DNA of 64,000 bases from Flavobacterium marginilacus (GTDB lineage: Bacteria; Bacteroidota; Bacteroidia; Flavobacteriales; Flavobacteriaceae). Where the stretch lies: contig NZ_CP113975.1 of the NCBI RefSeq assembly GCF_026870155.1, positions 4,154,001-4,218,000 on the forward strand, read 5' to 3'. This document shows, one piece after another, positions 1 through 8,193 of this stretch. A model generated the notes under the pieces. The model made no database searches. It was not told the origin of the DNA and saw only the letters and a list, made by a program, of their open reading frames with translations. Numbering within the stretch: position 1 is the stretch's first letter; the number at the start of each line of letters is the position of its first letter. Position numbers and translations under genes: made by a program.

Positions 1-42
1 TTAATCTAGTTTATATATTTATTTCAATTTCCTACTTACTTG

Positions 43-114
43 AGCCAACTACGGGAATTGAACCCGTGACCTCTTCCTTACCAAGGAAGCACTCTACCCC
101 TGAGCTAAGTCGGC
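43..114 (-). tRNA. tRNA-Thr (anticodon GGT)
   Basis: Read on the minus strand it folds as a 72-nt cloverleaf. The acceptor arms GCCGACT/AGTTGGC pair with one G-T wobble. The anticodon stem CTTCC/GGAAG encloses the loop TTGGTAA, giving anticodon GGT, and the T arm contains GGTTCAATTCC. CCA is not encoded. It is the last of three tRNAs in the same direction; in flavobacteria such a cluster normally leads into tuf, which would lie beyond the left edge (inference). Confidence 0.95.
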
Positions 115-175
115 AGAATCCCTGTTAAGGATTTTACAATTTTCAATTCAGAATTCTAAATCTCAAATCATTTTG

Positions 176-256
176 TGGGGAGAGCAGGATTCGAACCTGC
201 GAAGTTCACACAGCAGATTTACAGTCTGCCCTCGTTGGCCGCTTGAGTATCTCCCC
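176..256 (-). tRNA. tRNA-Tyr (anticodon GTA)
   Basis: Minus-strand cloverleaf with acceptor arms GGGGAGA/TCTCCCC and discriminator A. The anticodon loop contains GTA (GCAGACTGTAAATCTGC), and the long variable arm is typical of type II bacterial tRNA-Tyr. The T loop GGTTCGAATCC is intact. Confidence 0.95.
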
Positions 257-323
257 CTTTTTTTTTATTAAAATTCCAATACCTTAAAGAACCCGTTTCA
301 AATCGCATTTGAAACAAAAAAAG

Positions 324-397
324 AGCCGGCGGAGGGACTCGAACCCACGACCTGCTGATTACAAATCAGCTGCTCTAGCCAACTGAGCTACGCTGGC
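324..397 (-). tRNA. tRNA-Thr (anticodon TGT)
   Basis: Minus-strand cloverleaf of 74 nt. The anticodon arm is GCTGA-TTTGTAA-TCAGC, so the anticodon is TGT. The D arm and T arm (GGTTCGAGTCC) are canonical. The acceptor stem GCCAGCG/CGCCGGC carries one A-C mismatch at the fourth pair. It is the first tRNA of the cluster, 91 bp downstream of the hpf stop codon. Confidence 0.94.
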
Positions 398-488
398 GAT
401 TTCAATAAAAAAAGTCCGCTATTTCTAACGGACTGCAAATGTAGATATTTTATCCTTTAATCAAAACATTTTTTTAAAAAAAATTAAA

Positions 489-791
489 TTAAATATGTGT
501 TCTTAACTTTTCTTTACGTTTTACAAGCAATCGCTCTAAAGATTCCGCTGCCTGTTCGACTGCTTCTTCAAAGGATTTACATTGTTTTTCAACCAAAAAA
601 TCATCCCCAGGGACATTAATCTTTATCTCAACATTTTTATTTTCCTTTTCACTTGTCTTTTCAACTTTCAAAAAAACATCAGAAGAAACAACTCTGTCAT
701 AATATTTTTCCAACTTATCCATTCTTTCCTGAACGAAATCTACCAGCTTTTTGTCAACAGTAAAGTTAACCGCATGAACATTTACCTTCAT
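489..791 (-). CDS. hpf: Ribosome hibernation-promoting factor HPF/RaiA (short form)
   Basis: This 100-residue protein of the HPF/YfiA family binds the 30S decoding region and inactivates ribosomes in stationary phase or starvation. The start MKVNVHAVNF, the beta-alpha-beta-beta-beta-alpha pattern and a basic C-terminal helix (RLLVKRKEKLR) fit the family. The length matches the short form, which lacks the C-terminal dimerisation domain of long HPF. It lies 34 bp downstream of xerC on the same strand and is followed by the tRNA cluster, a common flavobacterial order. It is likely cotranscribed with xerC. Confidence 0.93.
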   Translation of the reverse strand: MKVNVHAVNFTVDKKLVDFVQERMDKLEKYYDRVVSSDVFLKVEKTSEKENKNVEIKINVPGDDFLVEKQCKSFEEAVEQAAESLERLLVKRKEKLRTHI

Positions 792-825
792 AATCTATCT
801 TTTTAATAGTTAAACACTTTTTGAA

Positions 826-1725
826 TTATTTTCTATTCCTAGGATGCGCTTCTTTATACACCTTTTTAAGTTCATTCAAACTACTATGAGTATAAACCTG
901 CGTAGAAGCCAAACTGGAATGCCCCAATAATTCTTTTACTGAATTCAAATCAGCTCCGTTATTTAATAAATGAGTCGCAAATGTATGACGTAATATATGA
1001 GGACTTTTTTTTACCTTTTCGGAGACACTACTAAAGTATGAATTTATTAATCGATACACAAAAGAATCATTCAATTTTAACCCTTTTTTTGTTAGAAAAA
1101 GATAATCCTCATCCTCAATATTTTCCAACACAGAACGTTCCTTTACATACAACACTAACTGTTCCATAACCACACCCAAAACAGGCAGAATCCGCTCTTT
1201 ATCCCTCTTCCCTAACACCTTTATAGTACCGGCCACGAAATTCACATTCGAAAGTTTTAATTGGATTAGCTCTGCCCTTCGGATTCCGGCAGTATAAAAC
1301 AATTCTACAATAAGCCTATCCCTCACCTCCTGAAATCCTTCAGGAGCCGAATTACAAGACAAAGCCTCAACCAATTCTTTTTCCGAAAAAGGAATCTGAA
1401 GTTTTTTTTCTGTTTTTAAAGCCTTATGCTTCAACAAAGGACTAACCTGAATCTGTTTAATTTTTAATAGAAATTTATAAAACGCTTTAAGGGAGGCAAT
1501 TTTTCTATTCACAGTAACATTAGAAACACCATCATCAACAAGCAAAACAATCCAGCTTCTAATCTGGTTATAATTCACCTGATCAATAGTATCCTGACCG
1601 AAACACTCCCTATTAAAAACCTCAAAAAAAGAGAGATCATTTAAGTAAGCATTTACCGTATGCGGAGAGTATTTTTTTTCCAGCTGCAGATAATCTCTAA
1701 ATGCATCTTTATTATTTGTAGTCAT
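826..1725 (-). CDS. xerC: Tyrosine recombinase XerC
   Basis: Site-specific recombinase that resolves chromosome dimers at dif together with XerD. It is 299 residues from the chosen start. The N-terminal SAM-like core-binding domain spans about residues 1-95. The catalytic domain shows Arg149 (GIRRAEL), Lys173 (GKRDKER), His243 and Arg246 (HILRH), His269 (LGHSS) and the nucleophile Tyr278 (QVYTH), so the full set is present. I chose the ATG at 1725. The upstream in-frame extension would begin with TTG or ATG codons inside the rpsU terminator hairpin and adds only seven unconserved residues. hpf follows. Confidence 0.93.
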   Translation of the reverse strand: MTTNNKDAFRDYLQLEKKYSPHTVNAYLNDLSFFEVFNRECFGQDTIDQVNYNQIRSWIVLLVDDGVSNVTVNRKIASLKAFYKFLLKIKQIQVSPLLKHKALKTEKKLQIPFSEKELVEALSCNSAPEGFQEVRDRLIVELFYTAGIRRAELIQLKLSNVNFVAGTIKVLGKRDKERILPVLGVVMEQLVLYVKERSVLENIEDEDYLFLTKKGLKLNDSFVYRLINSYFSSVSEKVKKSPHILRHTFATHLLNNGADLNSVKELLGHSSLASTQVYTHSSLNELKKVYKEAHPRNRK

Positions 1726-1773
1726 AAAAAAAACCGTTAGCATCAAAGTTAAGAAACTTTAATTACTAACGGT
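1726..1773 (-). terminator. Rho-independent terminator between rpsU and xerC
   Basis: On the minus strand ACCGTTAG (1773-1766) pairs with CTAACGGT (1740-1733). Inside it AAAGTT and AACTTT form a second stem with loop TCTT. A run of eight T follows. The T run ends on the base directly before the xerC ATG, so the terminator doubles as the xerC leader. Confidence 0.8.
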
Positions 1774-1802
1774 AATTTATTTTAAAATGCAGTTAATAAG
1801 TA

Positions 1803-2000
1803 TTAAATATTCTCAATACTATCTCTTAATCCTTGAATATAAGCTGCTTTTTGGAATTTCATTCTATTTGTAACTGACGGCTTAATGAAAGCAGTACGTG
1901 CTCTTAATTGTCTTACAGTTCCAGTTTTATCGAATTTTCTTTTGTAGCGCTTAAGTGCTCTATCGATATTTTCTCCGTCTTTAATTGGTATAATTAACAT
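1803..2000 (-). CDS. rpsU: 30S ribosomal protein bS21
   Basis: Ribosomal protein S21, 65 residues from the start MLIIPIKDGE, with the family's basic helical body (RALKRYKRKFDK, RQLRART) and the usual length. In Bacteroidota ribosomes bS21 lies near the 3' end of 16S rRNA and helps occlude the anti-Shine-Dalgarno. The ATG at 2000 is chosen because a strong Shine-Dalgarno sits just before it; the open frame continuing upstream has no family support. A terminator follows the gene. Confidence 0.95.
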   Translation of the reverse strand: MLIIPIKDGENIDRALKRYKRKFDKTGTVRQLRARTAFIKPSVTNRMKFQKAAYIQGLRDSIENI

Positions 2001-2006
2001 AATTTT

Positions 2007-2037
2007 ATCACCCCCTTTCGTTAAGTGCGCAAAATTA
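2007..2037 (-). promoter_or_regulatory. rpsU leader: strong Shine-Dalgarno and -7 element
   Basis: On the minus strand GAAAGGGGGTGAT (2019-2007) lies seven bases before the rpsU ATG. It is an extended match to the 16S rRNA 3' end, unlike the A/T-rich leaders of neighbouring genes. TAATTTTG (2037-2030) matches the Bacteroidota -7 consensus TAnnTTTG, which places the transcript start near 2024. A strong SD before rpsU is known in Flavobacteriia and is linked to feedback through bS21-dependent exposure of the anti-SD. Confidence 0.75.
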
Positions 2038-2167
2038 AACATTATTTTGGAACTAAAGCATTTTATTTTACTTTTTTTGAATTCATTTTAAAATTGATCA
2101 CAAACCCAGATTCACAAAGAATAAAAGCAACACACAATTATGAAGTACACAACCAAAAAACCATTAA

Positions 2168-3307
2168 CTATTTCAATAAATTTCTAGAAATTACCAATTT
2201 TTGAATCTCAGTAGTTCCTTCTCCAATGGTACATAACTTGGAATCTCTATAAAATTTTTCTACCGGATAATCCTTAGTATAACCGTAGCCACCGTGTATC
2301 TGGACAGCGTCATTAGCAATTTTTACACAAACCTCTGACGAATACATTTTTGCCATTGCTCCTGATGTAGTAACCGGCCTGTGCTGTTCTTTTAAAAAAG
2401 CCGCTTTATGCAGTAACAATTCCGAAGCTTCAATTTCAGTAGCCATATCAGCCAATTTGAATGAAATTGCCTGAAAGTCAGATATAGGCTGTCCAAACTG
2501 ATATCTTTCCTTAGAATATTTTAAAGCCGCTTGATAAGCGCCTTTAGCAATACCTAGCGACAAAGCACCGATCGAGATACGGCCTCCATCCAAAACCTTC
2601 ATTGCCTGTACAAATCCTTCCCCAACTTCACCCAATCTGTTCGCATCCGGAATACGGCAATTGTCAAAAATCAATTCAGCAGTTTCACTGGCGCGCATGC
2701 CTAATTTATTCTCTTTTTTTCCAGATGCAAAACCCTGCATTCCTTTTTCAAAAACAAATGCTGTCATCCCTTTTGAGTCCCCTTTTTCCCCAGTACGCAC
2801 AACCACAACTGCAATATCTCCTGAAATAGCATGAGTAATAAAGTTTTTTGCTCCGTTTACCACCCAAAAATCACCATCGCGAACTGCTGTAGTATTCATT
2901 CCGCCGGCATCGGATCCAGTATTGTGCTCAGTCAAGCCCCAAGCGCCAATATGTTCGGCTGTGGCTAGTTTTGGAATCCATTTTTTCTTTTGTTCTTCGT
3001 TCCCAAAGGTTAAAATATGATTAGTACATAATGAATTATGAGCAGCAACTGACAATCCGATCGACGGATCGACTTTGGAAATCTCCTCTACAATTGTAAT
3101 ATATTCATGATACCCCAATCCTGAACCTCCTAATTCTACAGGAACCAACACCCCCATAAAACCCATTTCGCCCAATTTTTTAAAAAGATGCGCTGGAAAA
3201 ATCTGAGCCTCATCCCATTCCATTATATAAGGCCTTATATTTTTTTCGGCAAAATCTTTTATAGATTGCGCTATCAAAGATTGAGTTTCGTTATAATCAA
3301 AATTCAT
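2168..3307 (-). CDS. Acyl-CoA dehydrogenase
   Basis: FAD enzyme for the alpha-beta oxidation step of fatty acid or branched-chain amino acid breakdown. It is 379 residues, the usual short/medium-chain size. Seen are the N-terminal helical domain, the central beta-domain motifs (WGLTEHNTGSDAGG, NGAKNFITHA) and the C-terminal helical domain ending in QIHGGYGYTKDYPVEKFYRD and IGEGTTEIQ, the region of the catalytic glutamate. Start MNFDYNETQ fits homologues; an ATG four codons upstream is possible. Substrate cannot be told from sequence. It lies just after the HhH gene (17 bp gap from that gene's stop codon). Confidence 0.92.
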   Translation of the reverse strand: MNFDYNETQSLIAQSIKDFAEKNIRPYIMEWDEAQIFPAHLFKKLGEMGFMGVLVPVELGGSGLGYHEYITIVEEISKVDPSIGLSVAAHNSLCTNHILTFGNEEQKKKWIPKLATAEHIGAWGLTEHNTGSDAGGMNTTAVRDGDFWVVNGAKNFITHAISGDIAVVVVRTGEKGDSKGMTAFVFEKGMQGFASGKKENKLGMRASETAELIFDNCRIPDANRLGEVGEGFVQAMKVLDGGRISIGALSLGIAKGAYQAALKYSKERYQFGQPISDFQAISFKLADMATEIEASELLLHKAAFLKEQHRPVTTSGAMAKMYSSEVCVKIANDAVQIHGGYGYTKDYPVEKFYRDSKLCTIGEGTTEIQKLVISRNLLK

Positions 3308-3324
3308 AATAAATATCATTTATA

Positions 3325-4209
3325 TTAAAAGTTCAAATATAAGGCAATATATTTTGCCTTATCAACAGGAAAATTGTTAATCTTTATCAAATCCTCAATA
3401 GTCCTAAAATCACCATTCATACTCCTGTATTTTACAATCTGTCTTGCGAGATCATTTTTAAAATAAAAAAACGCAGACAATTCTTTTAACGAAGCATTAT
3501 TAATATCTACTTTATTTAAATCAGGGAGTTTTGTAATGGCAAAATACTTGTTTAAATTGAGAATCACCTCTGGAGACAAACCCCAAACTTCTTTCATCTG
3601 CTCCATCGATACAAATGCCCCTAACTTTTCTTTCTGAGTCAAAATTCTTAGTGATATTGCTTCGCCAATACCATTAATCTTAATTAAATCATCCTGAGTG
3701 GCGGTATTTATATCGATAGGAACTATTTTCTCTTTCTGGGCGAAAGCTGAATTTGGATATTTCTTAAAATCAGCTTTATTCTTTTTATTATTTACCCAAT
3801 CCGGGAATTTAAAAAACGGTGCTATTGTATTTAATAATGAATCTGAAACTTTTGTTACGTCTTGAAATTCTTTGGCAGAATTAACAAACTTATTTTGTTT
3901 TCTAAAAGCTAAAAGCCTATCAATTTCCGCTACAGACATACCTAATTTGTAACCTTTATAATCAGAAATAAAGTTTGGATTAAAAGGATAAACAGCAGGC
4001 TTATCATTAGATTTATGCAATTTTAAAGAATCTACAACAGGCTGCAAGGAAAGCCATTGCTGTTTACCTGAATCCTTTTCTTGAATAGGACTGAAATCCA
4101 CAAAATAATAAACCAATTGCAAAACAATAATAATTCCAAAAAGCAAATAAATCCCTTTTTGCTGTTGCTTAGTAAACTTAAAATATTGCATTTGTTGTTT
4201 AGAATTCAT
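3325..4209 (-). CDS. Membrane-anchored helix-hairpin-helix protein (ComEA-like)
   Basis: A 294-residue protein with one N-terminal membrane helix (about residues 20-38, YLLFGIIIVLQLVYYFVDF) followed by a charged stretch. Helix-hairpin-helix repeats lie at about residues 85-125, 165-225 and 230-290, for example DINTATQDDLIKINGIGEAI and DINNASLKELSAF. Such repeats bind DNA non-specifically in ComEA-type uptake proteins and related envelope proteins. DNA binding is inferred from the fold; a role in competence is not shown here, since no other com genes are nearby. Confidence 0.8.
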   Translation of the reverse strand: MNSKQQMQYFKFTKQQQKGIYLLFGIIIVLQLVYYFVDFSPIQEKDSGKQQWLSLQPVVDSLKLHKSNDKPAVYPFNPNFISDYKGYKLGMSVAEIDRLLAFRKQNKFVNSAKEFQDVTKVSDSLLNTIAPFFKFPDWVNNKKNKADFKKYPNSAFAQKEKIVPIDINTATQDDLIKINGIGEAISLRILTQKEKLGAFVSMEQMKEVWGLSPEVILNLNKYFAITKLPDLNKVDINNASLKELSAFFYFKNDLARQIVKYRSMNGDFRTIEDLIKINNFPVDKAKYIALYLNF

Positions 4210-4416
4210 TTCAGAATAATGTTCTTGTCTTTATTAAAATCTAAATTAAAATAAAAAAAATCATTTTATTAAGAAAAACATCAAATTCACACATTTCATA
4301 ATATCAATTTATTACATCTTTAATAAATTTACAACACACTAAATATCAATACATAAACAAAAACAAAACCTCTTATTTTTTAAATCTTAAAGTTTTTATA
4401 ACTTAAAAGACGATAA

Positions 4417-4450
4417 TTGTTTTTATTTTTTACAAAAAACGATACATTTG
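4417..4450 (+). promoter_or_regulatory. Predicted promoter of the amino-acid permease
   Basis: TACATTTG (4443-4450) is a full match to TAnnTTTG, with TTG at 4417-4419 upstream. The 23-bp spacer is slightly long. It lies 29 bp before the permease ATG. Confidence 0.5.
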
Positions 4451-4478
4451 GAACTTAATAACATTTAAACCATAAACC

Positions 4479-5957
4479 ATGTCTATTTGGAAAAGAAAAC
4501 CATTAGCTCAACTATTAGCAGAAGCAGCTGATTCTGAAAAAGGATTAAAAAGAACACTAACCGCTTGGTCTTTAATTGCATTAGGTATAGGTGCTATAAT
4601 TGGAGCTGGATTGTTTGTAAGAACAGCTACCGCAGCGGCACAAAGTGCTGGCCCATCTGTAACAATTGCCTTTGTTGTTGCCGCTATAGGCTGTGCATTA
4701 GCAGGATTGTGTTACGCAGAACTTTCTTCTTCTATCCCCATTTCCGGAAGTGCTTATACATACACATACGCAACTATGGGGGAATTTTTAGCTTGGATTA
4801 TCGGCTGGGATTTAATTCTTGAATATGCAGTGGGAGCTGCAACCGTAGGAATCGCCTGGAGTGAATATTTAAACAATTTACTCACAAACGTACTGCATAT
4901 GGATCCAATACCTTACGCCTATTCTCATTCGCCATTCCAAACATCAGTAACAGGAGAACATGGTTTAGTAAATTTACCTGCTCTTTTTATAGTTGCCGTA
5001 ATAAGCTTACTATTGATAAAAGGAATACATGAATCAGCAGTTGTAAATGCTATCATTGTTGTTGTAAAGGTTTTAATTGTTATATTAATTATAGTTGTTG
5101 GATGGCATTTCATAAATCCAGCGAACCACACACCTTATATCCCTCCTACAGATGTTTTCACTGATGAACACGGTGTAGGACACGCCTATGGAGGCATAAT
5201 GGGAATATTAGGAGCAGCTGGTACGGTTTTCTTTGCCTTCATAGGATTTGATGCTGTGAGTACTGCTGCACAAGAAACGATTAACCCTAAAAAAAATATG
5301 CCAATTGGTATTTTAGGATCTTTAGCAGTGTGTACCATTTTATATATTCTTTTTGGTCATGTATTAACAGGGCTTGAACCAGTTGAGTTTTTTAGAACCA
5401 GCGGTAAAGAAGCTTCAGTAGCCAATGCGATTATTCATGCTATGGGAGAAAGTTATAACTGGCTTGCACAATTTGTAACTATTGCCATATTAGCAGGTTT
5501 TTCATCCGTTATTTTAGTAATGTTATTAGGACAGTCAAGAGTTTTTTACTCTATGGGTAAAGATGGATTATTACCAAAAGCTTTTAGTGATCTGCATTCA
5601 AAATACAAAACTCCTTATAAAGCGAATCTAGTAATTCTATTAATTGTTGGAGCGTTTGCAGCATTTGTTCCAGGAGATATTGTTGGAGACATGACAAGTA
5701 TTGGGACTTTATTTGCTTTTGTTCTTGTATGTATTTCTGTTATTATTTTAAGAAAAAAAGAACCAAACATGATCAGAGAGTTTAAAACTCCGCTAGTACC
5801 TTTCGTACCCCTTTTGGGAGTATTCGTATGCTGTGCTATGATGTACGGTCTAGGCTGGACAAATTGGCTGAGACTTTTTGCATGGATGGCTATAGGCGTC
5901 ATTTTCTATTTTTCTTATGGTAAGAAAAACAGTAAATTGAACAATCCAGAAATATAA
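4479..5957 (+). CDS. APC-family amino acid permease
   Basis: A 492-residue inner-membrane transporter with about 12-14 hydrophobic helices. The first helix carries the APC consensus GIGAIIGAGLFV (about residues 36-48), used for substrate and cation binding. Helix 3 contains GWDLILEYAVGAATVGIAWS, and FAFIGFDAVSTAAQETINPK follows mid-protein. This is the cationic amino acid transporter (CAT/YfnA) subgroup pattern. The exact amino acid is not predictable. It is monocistronic, with its own promoter and a strong terminator, and is flanked by genes on the opposite strand. Confidence 0.9.
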   Translation: MSIWKRKPLAQLLAEAADSEKGLKRTLTAWSLIALGIGAIIGAGLFVRTATAAAQSAGPSVTIAFVVAAIGCALAGLCYAELSSSIPISGSAYTYTYATMGEFLAWIIGWDLILEYAVGAATVGIAWSEYLNNLLTNVLHMDPIPYAYSHSPFQTSVTGEHGLVNLPALFIVAVISLLLIKGIHESAVVNAIIVVVKVLIVILIIVVGWHFINPANHTPYIPPTDVFTDEHGVGHAYGGIMGILGAAGTVFFAFIGFDAVSTAAQETINPKKNMPIGILGSLAVCTILYILFGHVLTGLEPVEFFRTSGKEASVANAIIHAMGESYNWLAQFVTIAILAGFSSVILVMLLGQSRVFYSMGKDGLLPKAFSDLHSKYKTPYKANLVILLIVGAFAAFVPGDIVGDMTSIGTLFAFVLVCISVIILRKKEPNMIREFKTPLVPFVPLLGVFVCCAMMYGLGWTNWLRLFAWMAIGVIFYFSYGKKNSKLNNPEI

Positions 5958-5975
5958 AATTTAAAATAAAATCAC

Positions 5976-6012
5976 AAAAGGGTCATGAAGCAAATACTTT
6001 ATGACCCTTTTT
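5976..6012 (+). terminator. Rho-independent terminator after the permease
   Basis: AAAAGGGTCATGAAG pairs with the run TATGACCCTTTTT. The stem has 10 or more bp with A/T flanks, so it can act in both directions between the convergent permease and PspC genes. Confidence 0.85.
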
Positions 6013-6033
6013 ATATGTTCTAGAATTAATTTT

Positions 6034-6261
6034 CTACAAATCGAAAACAGAAGTTCGTTTAGCACGGACTAAGTCTTTCAATCTAATCCAAAAAGCCAAA
6101 GTAAGATAAACTCCAAATCCTAAACCAGCAGTTACAAAAGAAATATAAATAAAAAACAAGCGGACGTTTGTTACACGCATCCCTAATTTATCTGCCAAAC
6201 GTGATGACACATGAAAGCCATATTTTTCTAAAAAGAATTTCAACCGTATTACTGCCCGCAT
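6034..6261 (-). CDS. PspC-domain small membrane protein
   Basis: A 75-residue protein from the start MRAVIRLKFF. It has the PspC-type layout: a soluble segment (FHVSSRLADKLGMRVTNVRL, compare 'G.a.yl.v.p...R' of PspC) followed by one long hydrophobic segment (FFIYISFVTAGLGFGVYL). PspC proteins are inner-membrane parts of phage-shock or envelope-stress systems. No pspA is visible nearby. It lies directly downstream of DUF2851 on the same strand, which is common in flavobacteria. The upstream in-frame start (MYFCKNHN) lacks support. Confidence 0.75.
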   Translation of the reverse strand: MRAVIRLKFFLEKYGFHVSSRLADKLGMRVTNVRLFFIYISFVTAGLGFGVYLTLAFWIRLKDLVRAKRTSVFDL

Positions 6262-6312
6262 TTTTTTTAAGTTATGATTTTTACAAAAATACAAAATTTC
6301 CGAATCGGCAAA

Positions 6313-7584
6313 TCAGTATTTTTTCAATAATTCTAACCCAATAGCGCAATCTAAACATTTATTCTTACTGCAGTATTCATTTTTGAGCTGTAATAATGAT
6401 TGGGTTTCAAACGCATTTTTTGGTTTTAATCCAAAGGAACTAAATTTTTCCATGATTGAATTCTTTTCAGCCTCAACTTTATTCAGCATAGTAATCAAAT
6501 CTTCCGAATCTTCTTTTCCCTGACTTTTGGCATAAGCAAATTGAAGCGGAATAATAGTATTTAGGATAATTAAATCAATGAAAGATTTTGTTAAAGCTTT
6601 CTTTTTCTTGGAACTTTCTTTGTCAAACTGATAATGAGTCTGCCAATAGGACGTAGCCGAAACACCAAAAATTTCATATATAGCTTCAAGTGAATTCAAT
6701 TCGCATATTTTAGAAAACAAATTTTGCTGTTTATGATATAAATCAGCTAATTGCGAAAGCCTGATCGTGGGAAAATTATCAGGACGATGTTTAAAAAACT
6801 GTACAGGCTCGATACTGTTTTTATCAATTTGATATTTATGAAGGAGATAAAAATACCTGAATTTTAAATCTTTGAAATAGGCGTCTTCTTTCTCTTTATC
6901 CATCAATCCTGCGGAACCAAACAATAATGCTTCGAGATTCTCTACTTCAAAACATTCTTTACGGATTACAGAAAACGGAATTGACTGAGCAATTTTGAGA
7001 AATATTTCACCATTAGTATTCAAACCAAAATTCTTTGCCAACAGACAGAACAAAACCGCTTCCCAATCATTATTGGTTAATTCCAGCAATTCCAAAATTG
7101 GTTTTGACTTTCTTTCCAAGCGCTCAAAAAAAAGACGCTCCTGCCAATTAATTAAAGTAAATTGAGGAATTTCCTTTAATTGCTTTTCGCAAAAAATCCA
7201 AGATTTTGGCGATAGTAATTTTTGATAACTATTTACTGTTTCTGAACTAACATAATTTTTAAGTTCCAGAACTGGTATTTCGGAATTGTTGCTTCTGTAA
7301 ATTTCAGAATCATGTTCCCAGACTACATGCAAAATTACATTTTCATAACCTGAATCTCTTTCATGATGGTGAATATACCAATCAGATGATTTGACATGAA
7401 TTTCTACATTTCCTGCCCATTTTTGATCTCCAATGGTAATTTGTGCATTAAAAAAATCAGGCCCTGCCAATTCGAGATACTGACCCGAATTACTAATTGT
7501 GATTTCCTCCTGACAGCAGGTTTTTAGATTTAAAGTATCAAACTTTTTAAATTTCCAAAGGTAGTGGAGAAAATCTTCTTTCAT
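6313..7584 (-). CDS. DUF2851 family protein
   Basis: A 423-residue protein conserved across Bacteroidota, function unknown. It starts MKEDFLHYLWKFKKF. The N-terminal half has the family-typical segment from LELAGPDFFNAQI to NVEIHVKSSDWYIHHHERD (about residues 37-80), with clustered His and Asp that could bind a metal (inference). The C-terminus ends in a conserved cysteine cluster, CSKNKCLDCAIG, suggesting a metal site or an interaction motif. The PspC gene lies 51 bp downstream. Confidence 0.85.
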   Translation of the reverse strand: MKEDFLHYLWKFKKFDTLNLKTCCQEEITISNSGQYLELAGPDFFNAQITIGDQKWAGNVEIHVKSSDWYIHHHERDSGYENVILHVVWEHDSEIYRSNNSEIPVLELKNYVSSETVNSYQKLLSPKSWIFCEKQLKEIPQFTLINWQERLFFERLERKSKPILELLELTNNDWEAVLFCLLAKNFGLNTNGEIFLKIAQSIPFSVIRKECFEVENLEALLFGSAGLMDKEKEDAYFKDLKFRYFYLLHKYQIDKNSIEPVQFFKHRPDNFPTIRLSQLADLYHKQQNLFSKICELNSLEAIYEIFGVSATSYWQTHYQFDKESSKKKKALTKSFIDLIILNTIIPLQFAYAKSQGKEDSEDLITMLNKVEAEKNSIMEKFSSFGLKPKNAFETQSLLQLKNEYCSKNKCLDCAIGLELLKKY

Positions 7585-7685
7585 AATTCAGATTTGTTAG
7601 ACTTTTAAACTAAAGTAATAAAAAAAACCAACAACTTGTCTTACAAAATTAAAAAAAGACAGCTTCGAAGATAATCTGAAAGAGT

Positions 7686-8168
7686 TTATTTCAATAAATA
7701 CAATTCAGCACAAGCTCTGGCATCCGATAATGCCTCGTGATGGTTTAGCTTAATATTCATTACACGACAGCAATCACTAAGCTTTGTTGGTTTTAATCCT
7801 TTAGATTTATATATCTTCACCGTACATTCCCAACGCGAACCAATATTTAAATCTTCGTAGTTCAAGCCATACAGGAGCATTGATTTAATCAAAACATTCC
7901 GATCGAAGCTTTCATTGTGTGCTACTACAACTCTGTTTTGAATCCTTTTTTGAATTTCGGGAAAAACTTCGATAAAGGTTTTGGCATTTGCGGTATCTCT
8001 AGGTGAAATACCATGAACTTTAATTGTAAACGGATTATACTCGTTATTTGGGGGCTTAATCAAAGTTACAAATTCATCAACAATCACCCCGTTTTCAACC
8101 ATTACTATTCCAACCGAACATGGATGATAAGCAGTTGCAGTTTCAAAATCTATTGCCGTAAAAGTCAT
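7686..8168 (-). CDS. 3'-5' exonuclease (DnaQ/DEDDh type)
   Basis: A 160-residue exonuclease domain without extra domains. Exo I is FTAIDFETA (Asp and Glu metal ligands), Exo II VVAHNESFDRNVL (Asp), and Exo III HHEALSDARACAELY (His and Asp), giving the DEDDh set. It resembles the epsilon-subunit/RNase T fold, and single-domain members usually act in DNA repair or nucleotide turnover. It lies downstream of the CBS-type synthase gene with a 25-bp gap on the same strand, so they may be cotranscribed. Confidence 0.88.
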   Translation of the reverse strand: MTFTAIDFETATAYHPCSVGIVMVENGVIVDEFVTLIKPPNNEYNPFTIKVHGISPRDTANAKTFIEVFPEIQKRIQNRVVVAHNESFDRNVLIKSMLLYGLNYEDLNIGSRWECTVKIYKSKGLKPTKLSDCCRVMNIKLNHHEALSDARACAELYLLK

Positions 8169-8193
8169 GGAAATTTAAAATTTAAAAAAAAAA

